Source: Lyophyllum atratum
Taxonomy: Eukaryota; Basidiomycota; Agaricomycetes; Agaricales; Lyophyllaceae
Assembly (NCBI GenBank): GCA_014905825.1
Contig: JACGCN010000010.1
Location: 62,001 to 126,000 of the forward strand
Direction: 5' to 3'
Length of the DNA: 64,000 nucleotides
This document shows, in pieces, positions 34,801 through 47,403 of this stretch. The notes below the pieces were generated by a model. That model made no database searches, was not told the DNA's origin, and saw nothing but the letters and a program-made list of their open reading frames with translations. The translations under genes and the position numbers were made by a program. Position 1 is the first letter of the stretch. Each line of letters starts with the position of its first letter.

Positions 34801-35911
34801 AGTGAAGCGGCCGCCACTTCCGGTGGTGGATGTGAACAAGCTTAGTCCAGCTGGTGTTACCCCGAGACGGCCGGTGTCGAGTACGTCATCTATACGCTCG
34901 ACAACATCGGCGGTGTCGACAGCTGCGAGTGTTGCTGCGCGGAAGGCGTTGACACCGGGTGCACGGAAGGCCGGTAACGGGAGCCCCGTGGAGAAGGGTA
35001 AAGAGAGAGTGGTCACAGAGCAGGAGAAAGAGAAGAAAGTCCCTATTCCCATTCCGTCTGTGTCATCAGAGCCTACGACTGAAGAACCCCCCGCCGCGCT
35101 GGTCGACCAAAACACTAGCAGCGTGATCACGGTCAAGGGGAAAAGCAAGACAGAGGCAGCCCTCGATCACAAGAAGAGCATCAGCACGGCTTCGACAGGG
35201 AGTGCGTCGACTCTGAAACGGAGAGGGTCATCGGATACAATCACTACCAGGATAAGCGCGACGACTGTCTCGAGCCGCAACGCCAACAGGACTGCCTCGA
35301 AGCCGATGTCTCCCCCTGCAACCTCCGCCAAAGCTCTCAAGGAGAACCAGCCGCTCCCTACCTTGCCAATCGCTGTGCGGGGGGCGACGCTGGAGATTGG
35401 TATTCCATGCATCATCTCCTCTAAGCGTAAACGATTCAAGGCTTATGCGAGATATATCGGGGAGGTGGAAGGCGAAGACGGACCGTGGGTTGGTGTAGAG
35501 GTGCCTGTGAATGAGAGCTGGGGCGGAGCGATCGCGGATCGGGACGACGGGGAGCGTCAGTGGAACGACGGCACATGGGGTGGAATCCGGTATTTCGAGA
35601 TTGGGAGCACCGCCGTCAGTGAATGGGACTATGGCGCAGGTAGTGGGGGTCTGGGCGGTGATGATAGAGCGGCAAGGAGACGTCGCGTCGACTGGGTTGG
35701 GAGCGGAAGTGGAAGTAGCAGCGGCTTTGGGGCGGGCAAGAGCAAGGGCATCTTGAAACGCGAGGGAGACCAACTAAGTGTTGACCGAGTGAAGAGGTTC
35801 AGGAGCGTCAGTCCGGCAGTTTCGGACACTTCAGGGATGGAATCGAGGGGCCTGTTTGTCAGGCCCCAGCAGGTGCTGTACGTTGTCGATGCTGTTGGAT
35901 CGGACCTGTAA
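31814..35911 (+). CDS. BTB/POZ and CAP-Gly domain protein
   Basis: Predicted cytoskeletal-type protein. Four exons (31814-32000, 32056-33356, 33410-33611, 33666-35911) give about 1311 residues. A BTB-like segment (DVVWELSAG...EVWGHKAIVYARAPPSF) opens the protein. A fuller BTB domain follows (LYSDVRIAL, SSHRFILVSRSPYFHTALI, LGFIYTGTL). A helical region with a CRCRQCARRAP cysteine knot comes next, then about 500 Ser/Thr/Ala/Arg-rich disordered residues. A CAP-Gly-like domain near residue 1130 contains RYIGEVEGEDGPWVGVEV and WNDGTWGGIRYF. CAP-Gly domains bind microtubules or EB1-type tails; BTB domains dimerise or recruit Cul3. Joining them suggests a microtubule-associated adaptor (inference). 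The second intron appears to use a GC donor after LYQ, or a GT 12 nt later; both keep the frame. Confidence 0.85.
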
Positions 35912-36589
35912 TCGGGGGGTTGGTTCTCATACCTGTTATTCCATTCGCTTTCTCCTCACTTTCATACCCACTCCAGTACTCACCCATACACAGATTCTAA
36001 TCGCTTTCTTTTACTGGTATATCAAGCAACTCACTCTCGTTAATTTTCGGCATTTGGATAGCTTTACTTACATCAACGACACTCCTTGCAATGCATTGTT
36101 CCGCACTACCACATCTTTGTGGTCCACTTTTACTCTATATTATATAGATATCTCGAATACAACGTGACCGCTCCAGACCCCATCCTTCACTAGACCCAGT
36201 TCAATGCATATCTATCCATCTCCTATTGAAGGTACGCCTATAGGCCAAGTAATCGAATCATTCCCCATATTCCTACAGGATAAAGATGTCGAATGGGTTC
36301 GCAAGTTACGATGCCAAACCGTGAACTTTTTGGTCAAGGTCAACAAAAAAATGAACGCCGTTCTGTGGCTCGACTTCTATACAGTATGCTTGCAGGCTAA
36401 GTATACTTCTTTCATACCCAATCATTGAAGATGGCGCCTCAAAGCACAATAAAGCGAATGTACATTTCCAAGTCGTTACTAAAGTCGCGCGCCAAGGGGG
36501 CGGCGGAGCCGCTATTGCTTATCAGTAATATACATAACATCGATCCAAGTGCAGCCATGCGTAACAACTTCATCGCCCTACGATGAAAC
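35912..36589. other. convergent 3' region, no gene seen
   Basis: Two converging genes end on either side. Only short AT-rich open frames occur; nothing is supported beyond 3' UTR sequence. Confidence 0.5.
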
Positions 36590-39500
36590 TCAAGTCAGCC
36601 GCTTGCAATAATCTGGATTTCCCTTGGGATTCTGCGTACTCATCAGCGCTTAACTCAAGTGGGTTCGAGGATTGCACTTACCAGTGCCCAAATCGGGAAA
36701 GGCCGTACGGTCCCGCTTCCGCCTCCCACAGCAAATGTGTACACAAAGACCATAACCTGGAGTCAAGGGTCAAAACGCGAGTGAAAATCTGTATTTTGGC
36801 CAACGTACGGATGTGCCTCCATCCAAAGCCGCGCTCATCAAGAAACTATGGAAGGCGAGGTCAAGCTATGCTAAAGACACTCAAGGACATAATTGCTCAC
36901 TTGTATTTGCGGAACCAGGTTGCACGATACCTAGGTTATCGTCAGCATCAACCCGCAATTCGATAGCATTGTTAACGATACTCACTTTCTCAAATAGTAC
37001 TGCGAAAAGACGCCAAGTACGAATGAAGTGAAGACGCTCGAGTTGATACCGACACTCAAGAATCCAAGTTCCGCTGTTTCCGACAATGGCGTGGGTGCAA
37101 GGTCGACGTTAGGTAGACAAATGACATACCAACAAGAATCGGGGTAAACACATAATTGAAGCCGACTTTCGGGTACTTCTTATGGAGGAGCCAAAACGGG
37201 ATGGGGAACCCGAGACCTGCGAGCAGCATGTACGGGACGAACTAGAGGTTTACGCCATCAGATTTCATCAGGGGCAAATCAGACGAAAAAGATTCACGCC
37301 ATAACGTGTGCCCGTAGCATATAGAGGTTGACCCAGTGCTCCCCATGCGATCGCAGCGCTGTTGTATGATTGAACCTGGGAATATTTAGCACACATGCTC
37401 GAAATAGCGCCAATGTCATACCTGTTGACCTGACCAAACATTCGTTCCTTGTACATCACGGAGAACAGCGCGTTGGGCGTTTAAGACCGTCTGGGAGACA
37501 TGCATCGATTAGACAAACAACCTCTTAGACGCCTAAAACGGCGCACCTTCATGATCACGAAGTTCAGCAATCCGCCCTGTTTTGAGAGTCGTAGTTGAGT
37601 AGTTAGTGAAACATGAGATGGGGAAGGTGCGTACGATGACGGTTCCGATTGTCTGGACGGTAAAAGTGACCCGTGGGGGAAGCTTGGTATATTGACCCTG
37701 CAGGACGAGATCAACCGCAGTCTCAGCCGCCCACGTTCACGTCCAACGCACCAGTTTGAGATCTTTGAGGAGTGTATAAGACTGGACAACCGTGTTGTAT
37801 CCATACAAGGTGAAATACATGTTTGCTACTGGCTTTCCGGGGATCATGGCACCACCCAGCATCTGTATCGAATCAGTTATTATACTCAAACGGCGTAGAC
37901 GACGAACGTTGGCTTACTTGAACCATGTTCTCAATACTAGGCGCGTAACCTACAGTGGCATAGAGCTGATTTGATGAGGATCAAGTCAATGCCTCAGAAA
38001 TGAGATCGACATACAGTGCCGATGACGGGAATAAACAACACCGCGAATATCAACGCAACAAAGAGACCCCACCATGGTAAGCCCGACTTCGCTCCGTAAA
38101 TTGTTCCCAGAGCCATGGCCGTGGTGGCAACAAAGACGGCGAGATACCACCAATTAGACATTTCCTTGTAGACCTGTGGGTTGTGTGTAGGGATTGAAAG
38201 CGATGGAATATATATGATAGATGTTTACCTTCATCTTGCGATAGTGTGGGTCATCACATTCGTCGTTCTGGATGAGCCGAAAGTTTTTGAGTATGAAAGG
38301 AGTAATACAAGGTGCGACAGGCTCACCCTGCTCCTGAGGATGATGTCATAGACTGTCTTCGAGTGCCACAGGAGGAAGTGCGTCACTGCCGCTATTGAAA
38401 AAGTATGTTGCTGAGAAAACTACTAGTGAGATGCACACATACCACCGATGTAGATCGTGCGGCTAACTTTATACAAAAGTTGTGAGGCCGCATACCAAGG
38501 AAGACCCTAAAAATTGTCTTAGAGGTGAGCGCCCACATTCCAATATGAGTAAACCTAACCATACCTGCTCCGCCAGCTTATCGAGATTCAGAGTGAAGTC
38601 ATCGTTAAGGATCGAGAGTTGATCATACTCAGTGCCTGGCGTGGAAGTGAGCCATGCTTCAAACTAAGGGATTAAATAAAATCAAACCGTTCTGGTAGAA
38701 GAGCAACTGCGTCAGGAATGGGAAGTTTTGCGTGTTCCAAGTGTTGGAGGCGTAGCATGCACAGAATGCAATCCTATATACGGTGTTCACGGTATGAAAT
38801 ATATAGGGCCAACAAAACACGTACATGCAAACAGCGCAGCCAGCGTAGAGAGACAACTGGGTCGCCAGTGGAGTAAAGAGGGAACCGATGGACCCCCCTC
38901 CAGCACCCACGTATGCCCAATCGAGGCAGAGCGAAAACGCTCCAAGACCTTCATTACCGGCCGCGCCGCCTGGTGAAATTGAGTATTAGGGGATATTGGA
39001 CATCATCATTGGCGTCTGACTTACCGAAGATTCGCGTGACCCATGCGCTGTCCTGTTTCGCCAAGCAGAAAATGCTGATTCCGGTGAGGGTTCTATCGCT
39101 CTGTCGTTAGGAAGAGTGGGCATAAGGACGCAAATATCGCTCACGGGGCAATATATTCCTAGTTCAGAGTGTAAGGGGTTATTCGTGGTGGAAAGTAGGA
39201 AACGACGCACGGGAAACCATTCCCAGACAAAAATGACTACAAATATGATCCAGAAGAACCTGAGACGCTTCTTCTGCATCACCGCGGCCTGACCGCGGTG
39301 GAGGGTATCGAAAAGTTGTACGTTGGGCATCAGTTGAGGATAGACCGCGAACGTCGGGTATACAAGGAAGCTTCGCATGATACCTAAAGAAGGTTGTCAG
39401 ATCACTCCTGGTGTCGGATCATCAACATACCTGCCGTTCCATAACCGATAAGCTGAGATGATATAAGACTGTGGGCGTTATGCGTCAGGAGGTGTTACTT

Positions 39501-40513
39501 AAAGGAAGTAGATAAGAAACACGAACGTGAAGATCCCGACAGCGGCATTTGGGCGGACGTTGTAGTACAGATCTTGCGCCGCGAAAATGCTGATAGCAAT
39601 TGCCGACGAAGAAGCGGTAGATGCCATTATGGTAATAGCCACATGCTCTTTGATATCTGAAGGAGTAGCGTAAGTCAGTGAATAGATACAGTGGGGTAAG
39701 AATAACGGAACTAAACGGTCCGGGATTCATAAACCTAGAATGGTGTTGCATCAATTGTGGAGCACCACAGAGATCAAGGAACATACCTCCAGAAACGGTT
39801 GTCGGCTCTTGCGAATCGTCCTGACATGCTGGGACCTGGTATCACTTCCTCCATCACCTGACATTGGAGTAACGGTGAGACCACGGCTGGACGTCACTGT
39901 GCAATGCGTACCTTTCCCAGAATATAAGATATGATCTGGAGGAACAGTTGGCTAACGGTGATCTACGGGTGCAGCGTCAACGAGGCGGAGACTTGGGTTA
40001 TGTGAGTTGCACGAACTGTCTGTGGGCGAAAATACTGGGGCCGATTATGAGTTTAGACACGCATTCAACATTGTGAGAACAACTTGCAAAGATTTGACCG
40101 AGGACAGCACCGAAACACGATAACCCAAGAGAGAGGAACCACATGCGAAACGTGAATATTGGCAACGAAGGATCGTCTTCCAGAGAAATTAGGCGGAGAG
40201 AATAATCAGAGTCGGTTTCTATGGATAAGCAACGTTAGATAAAATGAATATCAAGTTGAGCTAGCGGGGTACCAATTGGTCGCTCCTTGCCATCCTGCCC
40301 CAGGTCAATCAACCGAGGGCCTTCAGCGAAGACGTCACCGATGTCAGAATCATGTATAGCAGGTTTCTCTTGTATATAGCCCGACTTCTCGTCGATGAAG
40401 GATGTAGGACGACTGGCGACCTGAACTCCGTCGCTACCTTTATCATCCTTTTCGTCGATATCGTTGGGTTTGTGATGAGTCCTAGCGGAGAGGGTGGGCA
40501 ACGTAGAATCCAT
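36590..40513 (-). CDS. OPT-family oligopeptide transporter
   Basis: Proton-coupled importer of small peptides (tetra/pentapeptides, glutathione-like) at the plasma membrane. About 15-18 short exons are recognisable in order: a hydrophilic N-terminus from the ATG at 40513 (MDSTLPTLSARTHHKPND), FTFRMWFLSLGLSCFGAVLG, EHVAITIMA, RPNAAVGIF, GYGTAGMLRSFLVYP, RLRFFWIIFVVIFVWEWFP, IAPTLTGISIFCLA, GAGGGSIGSLFTPLATQLS, KEMSNWWYLAVFVA, LLKDLKL/GQYTKLPPRV across a gtgcgt...ctgcag intron, and the C-terminal WAL/NPKGNPDYCKRLT. The GQYxKxPPR and NPKGNPDYC hallmarks are diagnostic, and no stop breaks the assembled exons. Exact boundaries of the smallest exons are not fixed. Confidence 0.9.
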
Positions 40514-40549
40514 GAGTGTCAAGCCAGAGGAGGACTCTGACAGCTCCAA

Positions 40550-42055
40550 TTCCAGCCAATCCTGGATTTATAAAACAGTGGCTGAAGGAAGCACATGGAC
40601 CATGAGAAGATAGCGACACTTGACCTACATTCTCAGGTACTTCACAAGTTATAAATAGAGGAGTACGGGCAAATTTCCACGCGAAGGCCACGGCTGGAAG
40701 GTGTCATGATGGCGCACTCGCAGATAACGGCACGGATATAGTACTGCTGGCGCATCTCGCGGGGTTAGGCTGCCCAGAGGCTGCCCAGGAATGGTTGTCC
40801 GCCTGAGCTGAACTTAGGAGTGCCATGTGAAGTGTCGGCCCGCGAGGTCCAGTAGGTTGGAGTCTCTTTCGTATCAAGTCACGGTAGCCGGAATGTCCAT
40901 TCTGCAGTGCCCGGAATGATGGGACCAACGATGGAGTACTTGACGCCATATTCTGCGAGATTTGTCACAAAGTCATCAGGTTCGTTCAGTCGAGAACGAG
41001 ATGTACTCATGGGTTGAGCTAGCTGCTACGCACGTTGTGTAGTAAGTGAAAATTACGTTTTCACGACATGTTCGTCCAGAAGATGTTTCCAAGCACTTGA
41101 GGAATTGGTCAGAGAGGCCAATAGCAGGTTTTCCAAATAAGCGCATCTTCTTGGCATCGTCACAGACTCACAAGTATCCATCCCATGACCCTATGATAAT
41201 TCTTCGCATGACCTGGCAACTCTTCAGACCAAGGGAAGGCCCTGCACCCCCATCAAGATTCACATCGCGGTTATCCATTTGTTGCGGAATCTGATGGCCT
41301 CCAAGGCCTCTTTCACTTGAAATCTGAAACCTTTCTTGTATCTGCACTACCGAGATAGCCCCGATGAGGGGCGAATGTTGGGCGAATGACGCATGAGGAA
41401 AGGTTCCATACATTGGGAGCGCGCTATTACATACACCGCGTAACGAGTTTGGTCTTTTCCGTGCAATCGATAGTGGTGGGCGGCATTAGGCGGCATTTTC
41501 GAGTGCTAGAAATGGCTTCTTCGGCGTTCCATGCTCATGAAGCCGAGGCTGCATCGAAACTCGACATTAGGCAGGCCGTCGGTATCGTGGGGTAGCCCCA
41601 GTGGGTGCGTGGTGGATGTAATGGTGGCGATTGTCGAGACAAGATATATGGGAATTCGCGTTGCGTAGGTACGAAGTTACCTTTTGCGTCTGTGGGTTTC
41701 GTGTATATGCTTTCCTTTGCCCCCTCCTTTCATATGCTCGGGGTTTGAGAGTGAGTCTGGAGAGTAGCTACCTTGGCCCGCCGGGGACCGTTATCGTCCA
41801 TCCGTAATGCGGACTGGTGTAGTGGAACTATCATGTTTCCATCGCTTGCCCGCATCTCCTTCAGTGTATGGACTGAGTTCCTCACCGGATTTTCGTTATC
41901 CTTATGCCTAATACCCTGATTAAGTTTTAAGATATGTCGTGGCCTGCTCTCTAAGAACGGATCCCCAATGTCAGATCGCAAAACACCGACTGATGCGCAT
42001 ACGAAGAGAGGACTATGTGATCCCGAAATTTTAGGCATTCTTTGCTCTAATCTAG
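40550..42055. other. intergenic, no recognisable gene
   Basis: Promoter side of the transporter gene and 3' side of FES1. Only short unrelated open frames. Confidence 0.5.
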
Positions 42056-43386
42056 CTAAACCAGCTTTGCGTCAAGCTCCCGCAATTCTGCTGTATCAAG
42101 CCCCAAACGCGCCGCCAGTTGTTCATCACCACCCGCCTTCTTACGCTCCCCTTCTATCCAGCTCCTTAGCGCTTCTTTCTCTGCTTGCAGTATGGGCTCG
42201 CGGCAGAGCACCGTGTACGTGTGGAGTAGCCTAGGGGAAATCGAACGTAAATGAGCATCTCTGTGAAAAGACCACAGAACAAGGGGCACGTACCGCACAC
42301 CTTTCTCCTCAAAGTCCACATCAGGCTCGACTACGTCCCCATCCTCCCCAGTCGGCACTGGGCTAATCAGCGCCTGCACCACCGCCCCCAACACCCCGTG
42401 CTTTCGGAGTGCTGCGCGTGTGGGTTCGGACGTGGCGGCCCGCGAGGGATCGTGGAGATAGGCGGAGTGGGAGTTATCGTGCACAGGTTCGGGATGTGCG
42501 CTGGGGGGTTGTATGTTCTCAGGAAGGGAGGAGGGGGCAGCGCCAGGGGCCGGAGTGGAGGGGAGGAGGAGGATGTTAAGGAGGAAGACAGTTTTACGTC
42601 GGACAGCTATTTCGGGGTCTAGAGGGGTGAATGTGAGCTAACATCTGGAGGGAACGGGGCGCGCAGCGGACCTTGGAGTGCTCCGCGCATGCGAGCCCAA
42701 CCTTCAACTTCAGGGCTTTCAAGCTCGCGGACGGCCGGTGCATTGTGCTTGAGAAGGCCGGAGAGAGCATATATCGCTTTTGAGCGCGTTTGAAGTGTAG
42801 AGTCTGGGGAGGCCGCGAGGAAAGCTGTTAATGTCGGCAAAGGATGAAGCGCGAGGTACTGCCAACAGGTTTGAGTAAGTTCATTGGCCCATCATCCAGA
42901 TCGAAAGGAACGCACATCATCCTGAGCGGAGGGATTATTTTGAAGGGCGGTGCCGATGACCCAGAGGGCTTGCATTTTGACTTGGAGCGTCGAGGCAGAG
43001 TCAGTGAGCAAACCGTGTAGCGGCTCCCAGAGCTTCAGTTTCGCAAGATCTGCCGAAATTAGCACCGTATGAGGACGCAAAAACAGCGGGCTCACCGTTT
43101 GCGTTGTCGATATGCTCTATCAGCTACAGCACAAGTCAGCAGTGCAAGCAAGGGCTTCAAGTTGCGTACACACCATCTCGAGATGATCCAATGCCGCCAC
43201 CCGCTCATCCTCGCTCTTCGACGTATCTGTCGCCACTCCCATGTCCTCCTTCATCTGCTCGGCATCTGGCCGTCCAAGGATCATATCGATGACGCCAGGG
43301 TCCAGAGTTTTGGGCGGTGATGAGCTACTCGCGGTGCTAACCTGGGGCTCTGAATTCTCGATAGACCAGCGTAATAGGGACTGCAT
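42056..43386 (-). CDS. FES1: Hsp70 nucleotide exchange factor Fes1
   Basis: Armadillo-repeat exchange factor (HspBP1/Fes1 family) that releases ADP from cytosolic Hsp70 and helps clear misfolded proteins. The N-terminus MQSLLRWSIENSEPQ is the Fes1 signature, followed by LDPGVIDMILGRPDAEQMKE and a short exon LIEHIDNAN. Helical repeats follow: LAKLKLWEPLHGLLTDSAST, LQVKMQALWVIGTALQNNP, TLQTRSKAIYALSGLLKHN. Later exons contain RRKTVFLLNILLLPS and LRKHGVLGAVVQALISP. The last exon ends LGLDTAELRELDAKLV. About six or seven introns of around 45-60 nt are evident. Length is about 350 residues, with an insert of about 50 Ser/Pro/His-rich residues between repeats. Confidence 0.9.
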
Positions 43387-43543
43387 TGTGTTGGAAGGAA
43401 ACAGAAGGACAATTCGAAACTGTAGGTCCGACTTAGTACTACTTACACTTGTAGATTCCTAGAACGTGCTCGAAGTTCTGCCCTCACGTGCTGGGAGATT
43501 ACTTGTCGGTGTTAACGGCGGAGACTCAACTGCTCTCTTATAA

Positions 43544-44871
43544 ATGCCGGACAATTTTTTTCTTTTTCTTCGACGACCATCCTGTCTCTCTCTCTCTGTC
43601 TCCGTGGCCTCCAGATGCAGAATAGCGATCGCAGCGTCCATACAACGTGAGTTTTCATGTTCCGCTCTGTCTCTCGATGCAGTGATGATTCAATTTCATA
43701 CCATACTTTACCACATTCCGAAATAACGATGTGGAATACTTTAATCGATTTCAGCCTTGTCTGATCTTCCTCCTCCCTGGTCTCTAAACACCGTTCGCTT
43801 TGCTGACTTCCCTTGCCTTCAGGCCCACTTGAGTTTCTCGTCGCGAAGGATTCCGTTGGTGATAGGTGAGCAGCCCAAATCCCCCTCCCTTCCCAGTTCC
43901 GCCCCTTCAGATTTCTTTATCTCTATCTATACTTGATGATATCTTTCGATGGGCGGACACGAATGCTCCCCTGCCCATACCAAAGTCTCCCGGTGTACAA
44001 TGTGGAGGCGGGTGGGGGAGCTTGCTGAAACGCATCGAGTACCTGATCTTTCCTTCTCATTCTCTGTTTCGAGGTTCCATCTCATTTTTCACTTTCTTTG
44101 TGACATGAGCTGTTGAATGCATCAAACATGACGCTGACTATCATTATCACTCCCTCAGGTCTTCCTCTCTACGATGAACCAGCGCGGGGATTCATTCATC
44201 TACCTCGTACATCATTCAGATCATTGATCCTTTTGAGGGTCCCTCTCGGTGATATTTTCCGTCTCCACCTTCGCTACCCTCTTCTGCTCCGTTGTCCTTG
44301 CGCCTTGGTCACGTCGTGTAACCTTGAGTGTTCTAGTTGTGTGACATTCCGGCGGTTATTATGCTAGTGTGTATCGACCAGCCTGTCGTCGCCACATGTA
44401 TATCATCTATAGGATGTGATGTCTGTACGTGCATCCGTGTAGACGACGATGGATTTACCTTACGGAGGCCCCCGCATCTTATTATAAAAAAGAGAGTGGC
44501 TTTTTCTCACGGGAGACAAAAGTGAAGCCTTCCTTAAACAGGTAACATTGCTTCAAATGGCAACACGATTGTTTCCTCACACCAGATGAGAACGCGACGC
44601 GTCGCCGACCCTGACGATCGCCTATGCCAGTCATCTAAGAATGTTCTCGAATACACGAGATATGCCGCGCGCCTCTCTTCCGGGCAACTTCCAGGCAATC
44701 TTTCACAGCAAGACTACAATCTTTTGGCACCGTCACGCGGCTATGTGAGTCTCTTGCAAATAGCTTTCTGAGTCTCGCTGACCTTGCCACAGGAATCTTT
44801 GGACCGAAGACGTCATGAATTCACCTCAACGACACCAGCAGCGGATTCGACAATCACAGAGGGAGGCTGAG
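43544..44871 (+). CDS. uncharacterised multi-exon protein
   Basis: Coding-like exons on the plus strand: an ATG at 43544 or 43615; an exon after ccttcag near 43823 reading PLEFLVAKDSVGD; a stretch ILDDIFRWADTNAPLPIPKS near 43930-43990; LPLYDEPARGFIHL after ctccctcag near 44158; an exon from about 44585 containing RRVADPDDRLCQSSKNVLEY and LPGNLSQQDYNLLAPSRGY; and, after gtgagt...ccacag, ESLDRRRHEF ending at 44871. Frames across the middle junctions could not all be reconciled, so start and exon set are provisional. I recognise no domain. It is divergent to FES1, about 160 bp apart, sharing its upstream region. Confidence 0.4.
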
Positions 44872-44914
44872 GAGAATGTGACGGGAAGTCCTCGCCGCCG
44901 AAGGACTCCTCAAC

Positions 44915-45319
44915 TGTGAGGATTCCGTTACATCACACGCGACCACGTTCCCTCACTGTTACTCGTCACTACTTCCGCAATGTTTTGCCTCTCATTCTTT
45001 TTCACTTACAATTTTACTTTCAAATTCACTTACAAGAAAACTATTTTCCTAAAATTTCCTTCACTCACAGATCGTAAATTTTACATGACTCACACATAGA
45101 AACCTAGATTATTTTTAGACGGAGGACTTCGTATAAATACTGGGTAGATTTATATGTAGCCCTCAGAGAAATTTGAACACTTATCCTAGTCTCTTCAAGT
45201 GACCTCTAACCAATTGTGATTGAACTGTTACATCTATCATGCTTCCCTCACATATTTTTGACTTAACAAGTCGTTCACCTCTACCCATTTAATCTACCCT
45301 CGCCCTGCCTCTGGAACAC
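44915..45319 (+). repeat. putative 5' LTR of a Ty3/gypsy-like element
   Basis: Starts tgtgaggattccg and could end at ...ggaaca just before a tRNA-primer-site-like tggtctgatc, 80 bp upstream of the gag-like ATG. A TATA box (tataaata, 45132-45139) is correctly placed for an LTR promoter. No second LTR is in the window, so the ends are guesses. Confidence 0.35.
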
Positions 45320-45404
45320 CCTGGTCTGATCACTGCGGCTACCCGTACTCGGCGACACCATTCGACTTATTTCTCACCCTTACTACCAACCAACTCCTTT
45401 CGAC

Positions 45405-46985
45405 ATGTCTGCTCTACACAACCTTCGAACTTGCGGCCCGGCCGGCGCGGCAGCCGCACCTGGTAAGCAAACCCTACCTATTAAAAAAGCTAACCAAAAA
45501 ATTTCGGAGGTTCCAAAAAACCACGAAGTGCCAGAATGCTCATACAGCGAAGTGGCCGCGCTGCGACCACCCTCAGCTGCGAGCCAGAATGAGGACGCAC
45601 TTCTTAGAAATAACTTAGCCATACCCGGCGTTGAAAACGAAAAATATATAGATTCCGCGTCTGAATTGACTTCAGCTTGTAGCCTCGAATCACCACGTAA
45701 AACGCGTGGTGGGGTGCGAATTGACCCTGACTTAAGAAAACGAGACCTTACCCCGGAACAAGACACTGCGGTAGCTGCGGCTGAAAGCAGTCTGACAGCA
45801 GAATAACAAGACCTGATAGGCAGACGATATGCTAATTTACATGACTTAGTAACAAATAGCACACCCATAGCTGGGCCCTCTAAGGGAAAGACTGTGGACC
45901 CCACAAACTGGGGCACAGCGGGGGTTGAACCCCAGGAACTTTCCATTGAGGCGCAAAAACGCGCCCTTGAAACCTGGGCTAGGGTGAAGGCCGCCTGAGA
46001 GGCGGCTGAGGCACCTTACACCGTCGAAATGACCCCTGGGAGGGACCTGCCTTTGATTCCCGATGCACTTGAACCGGCCCCAGCTAGGGGTGATAAGACA
46101 GACCTGAAAAGGACCCAGAAAGTTGGTAACACAGAGCGCCCAGCGCCTGGGCTACGATGTGTGACTGCATGGGTGGAAGATGCATCAGACGACGAAGCAC
46201 CTATGATAAAGAAACCTTCCAAACCTACTCAGGCGGATATCATGAAAAGAAGTAGTGAGCCTTCATGGATGCCTAATCAGAGTAGGCTGCCTACTCCATT
46301 GTCCGAAACCATGGCCCAGAAGGTCGCAGAAGTGGTTGGAGCTTCGCAACGGGCAAAGTCCCAGAGGGCGTCTAAGGTGGCCAGCATCACACCATTGTCA
46401 CAGATCACCCCCGAAGGCTACTTAGGCCAGGCATTACGGGCTGTGAAACGGACTGAATCTAAAAAACTTACCTCCAAACATGCTGAAAAGCCATCAAGGC
46501 ATGACCCACCGAGCTCGACCTCGTCAAGCTCAGACTCTGGTAAATCATCCCCGACCCAGTCCATGTCGTCCTCCTCTGGCAATGGAAACGACGTCGGAGT
46601 TCACGGGGGCGAAAGCATGAGAGCAAGCGACCCAAACCTCGCTCGACTCTGAAACCTGTTGCACCGTGTGATTACAATGGTGCGGCTGATGGTCAAGCAT
46701 TCCACCGGTTCGTCACCGAGGGGACCGACTACATCGTTACCGATGCACAGTTGACATTCTTGGGTGATCTGTGCAAGCGATAAGGCAGCACATTCACAAT
46801 TGTTACAGCTACAGAGGCTGATGCCCTTTGAACCACTTTTTGAACTGGACGAGGACAAGATCGCACCATGGGTGCCATGTCAGGTGTACAAGCAATGACT
46901 GAAGGCATAATTAGTCAGCACATCAAAGGCATTAGTAGAAATACATTGCAGGCCTTTCACCCACACTTCAGGGACTAGATCCAGC
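45405..46985 (+). pseudogene. decayed retrotransposon Gag region
   Basis: Reads MSALHNLRTCGPAGAAAAPG onward in a Ser/Pro/Glu-rich frame typical of the N-terminal part of Agaricomycete Ty3/gypsy Gag proteins. It is interrupted in frame by TAA near 45804 and TGA near 45996, then continues MTPGRDLPLIPDALEPAPAR. After a frameshift near 46640 it reads KPVAPCDYNGAADGQAFHRF, the start of the retrotransposon Gag homology block. More stops follow and the similarity ends at about 46985, where the KDZ-side sequence begins. Protease, reverse transcriptase and integrase are absent. The element is truncated and dead. Confidence 0.65.
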
Positions 46986-47006
46986 AAATTCGAGGATGTG
47001 TGGCTG

Positions 47007-47290
47007 TCACTCCTTGCTGCTGTGTTCCGCCTTCCTTCTGTTCTTTGCTGCCCCTACCTTGCCCTTCCCTTTGCCAGATTTCTTGGCTCAATTGATTGCC
47101 TCCTTCTCAGCTTCTTTTTGCGCCTTGAGTCTTGCCTTCTCTGCCACCTTCTCTGCCTTCAACCGTGCCTGTGCAGTGTCCTGCTCCACCTTCAGCCTCA
47201 CCTTTTCTGCCTCCTTCTCTGCCTTTGACTGTGCCTTTTTGGCCTCCTTTTTCTCCTTCTGCCTCCATCTTCTTCTCCGCTGTAGTAGTA
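47007..47290 (-). other. Lys/Ala/Glu-rich coiled-coil-like remnant
   Basis: The minus strand encodes a heptad-like run (KKAQSKAEKEAEKVRLKVEQ, then KAEKVAEKARLKAQKEAEK), a TGA, and in the same frame KKSGKGKGKVGAAKNRRKAE ending SSKE-stop at 47007. It lies just downstream of the KDZ transposase stop in the same orientation and may be its former C-terminal tail, cut off by splice loss or by the TGA. The imperfect about 30-bp purine-rich internal repeat explains open frames on the other strand. Confidence 0.45.
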
Positions 47291-47403
47291 GAAGCTGATC
47301 TACTTGTCATCTCTGTTGCTGTAATGTACATGGAAAACACACATGTCGTTATTTATGTTGTGATAGAAAAAACTCATCATAGTAAAACATAAGTCCTCGC
47401 ACG

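Noticed and set aside
34405..35148. 247-codon minus-strand frame inside the BTB/CAP-Gly gene
   Set aside because: Antisense shadow of the Ser/Thr-rich linker, without motif or splice structure.
45405..46652. Two separate host genes in place of Gag
   Set aside because: The frames are joined by in-frame stops and a frameshift into the Gag homology block, and composition matches retrotransposon Gag leaders.
46996..47392. Plus-strand hydrophobic Phe/Ser/Leu-rich open frames
   Set aside because: They are the complement of the Lys/Ala/Glu-rich minus-strand repeat, and the composition is a by-product of the purine-rich coding strand.
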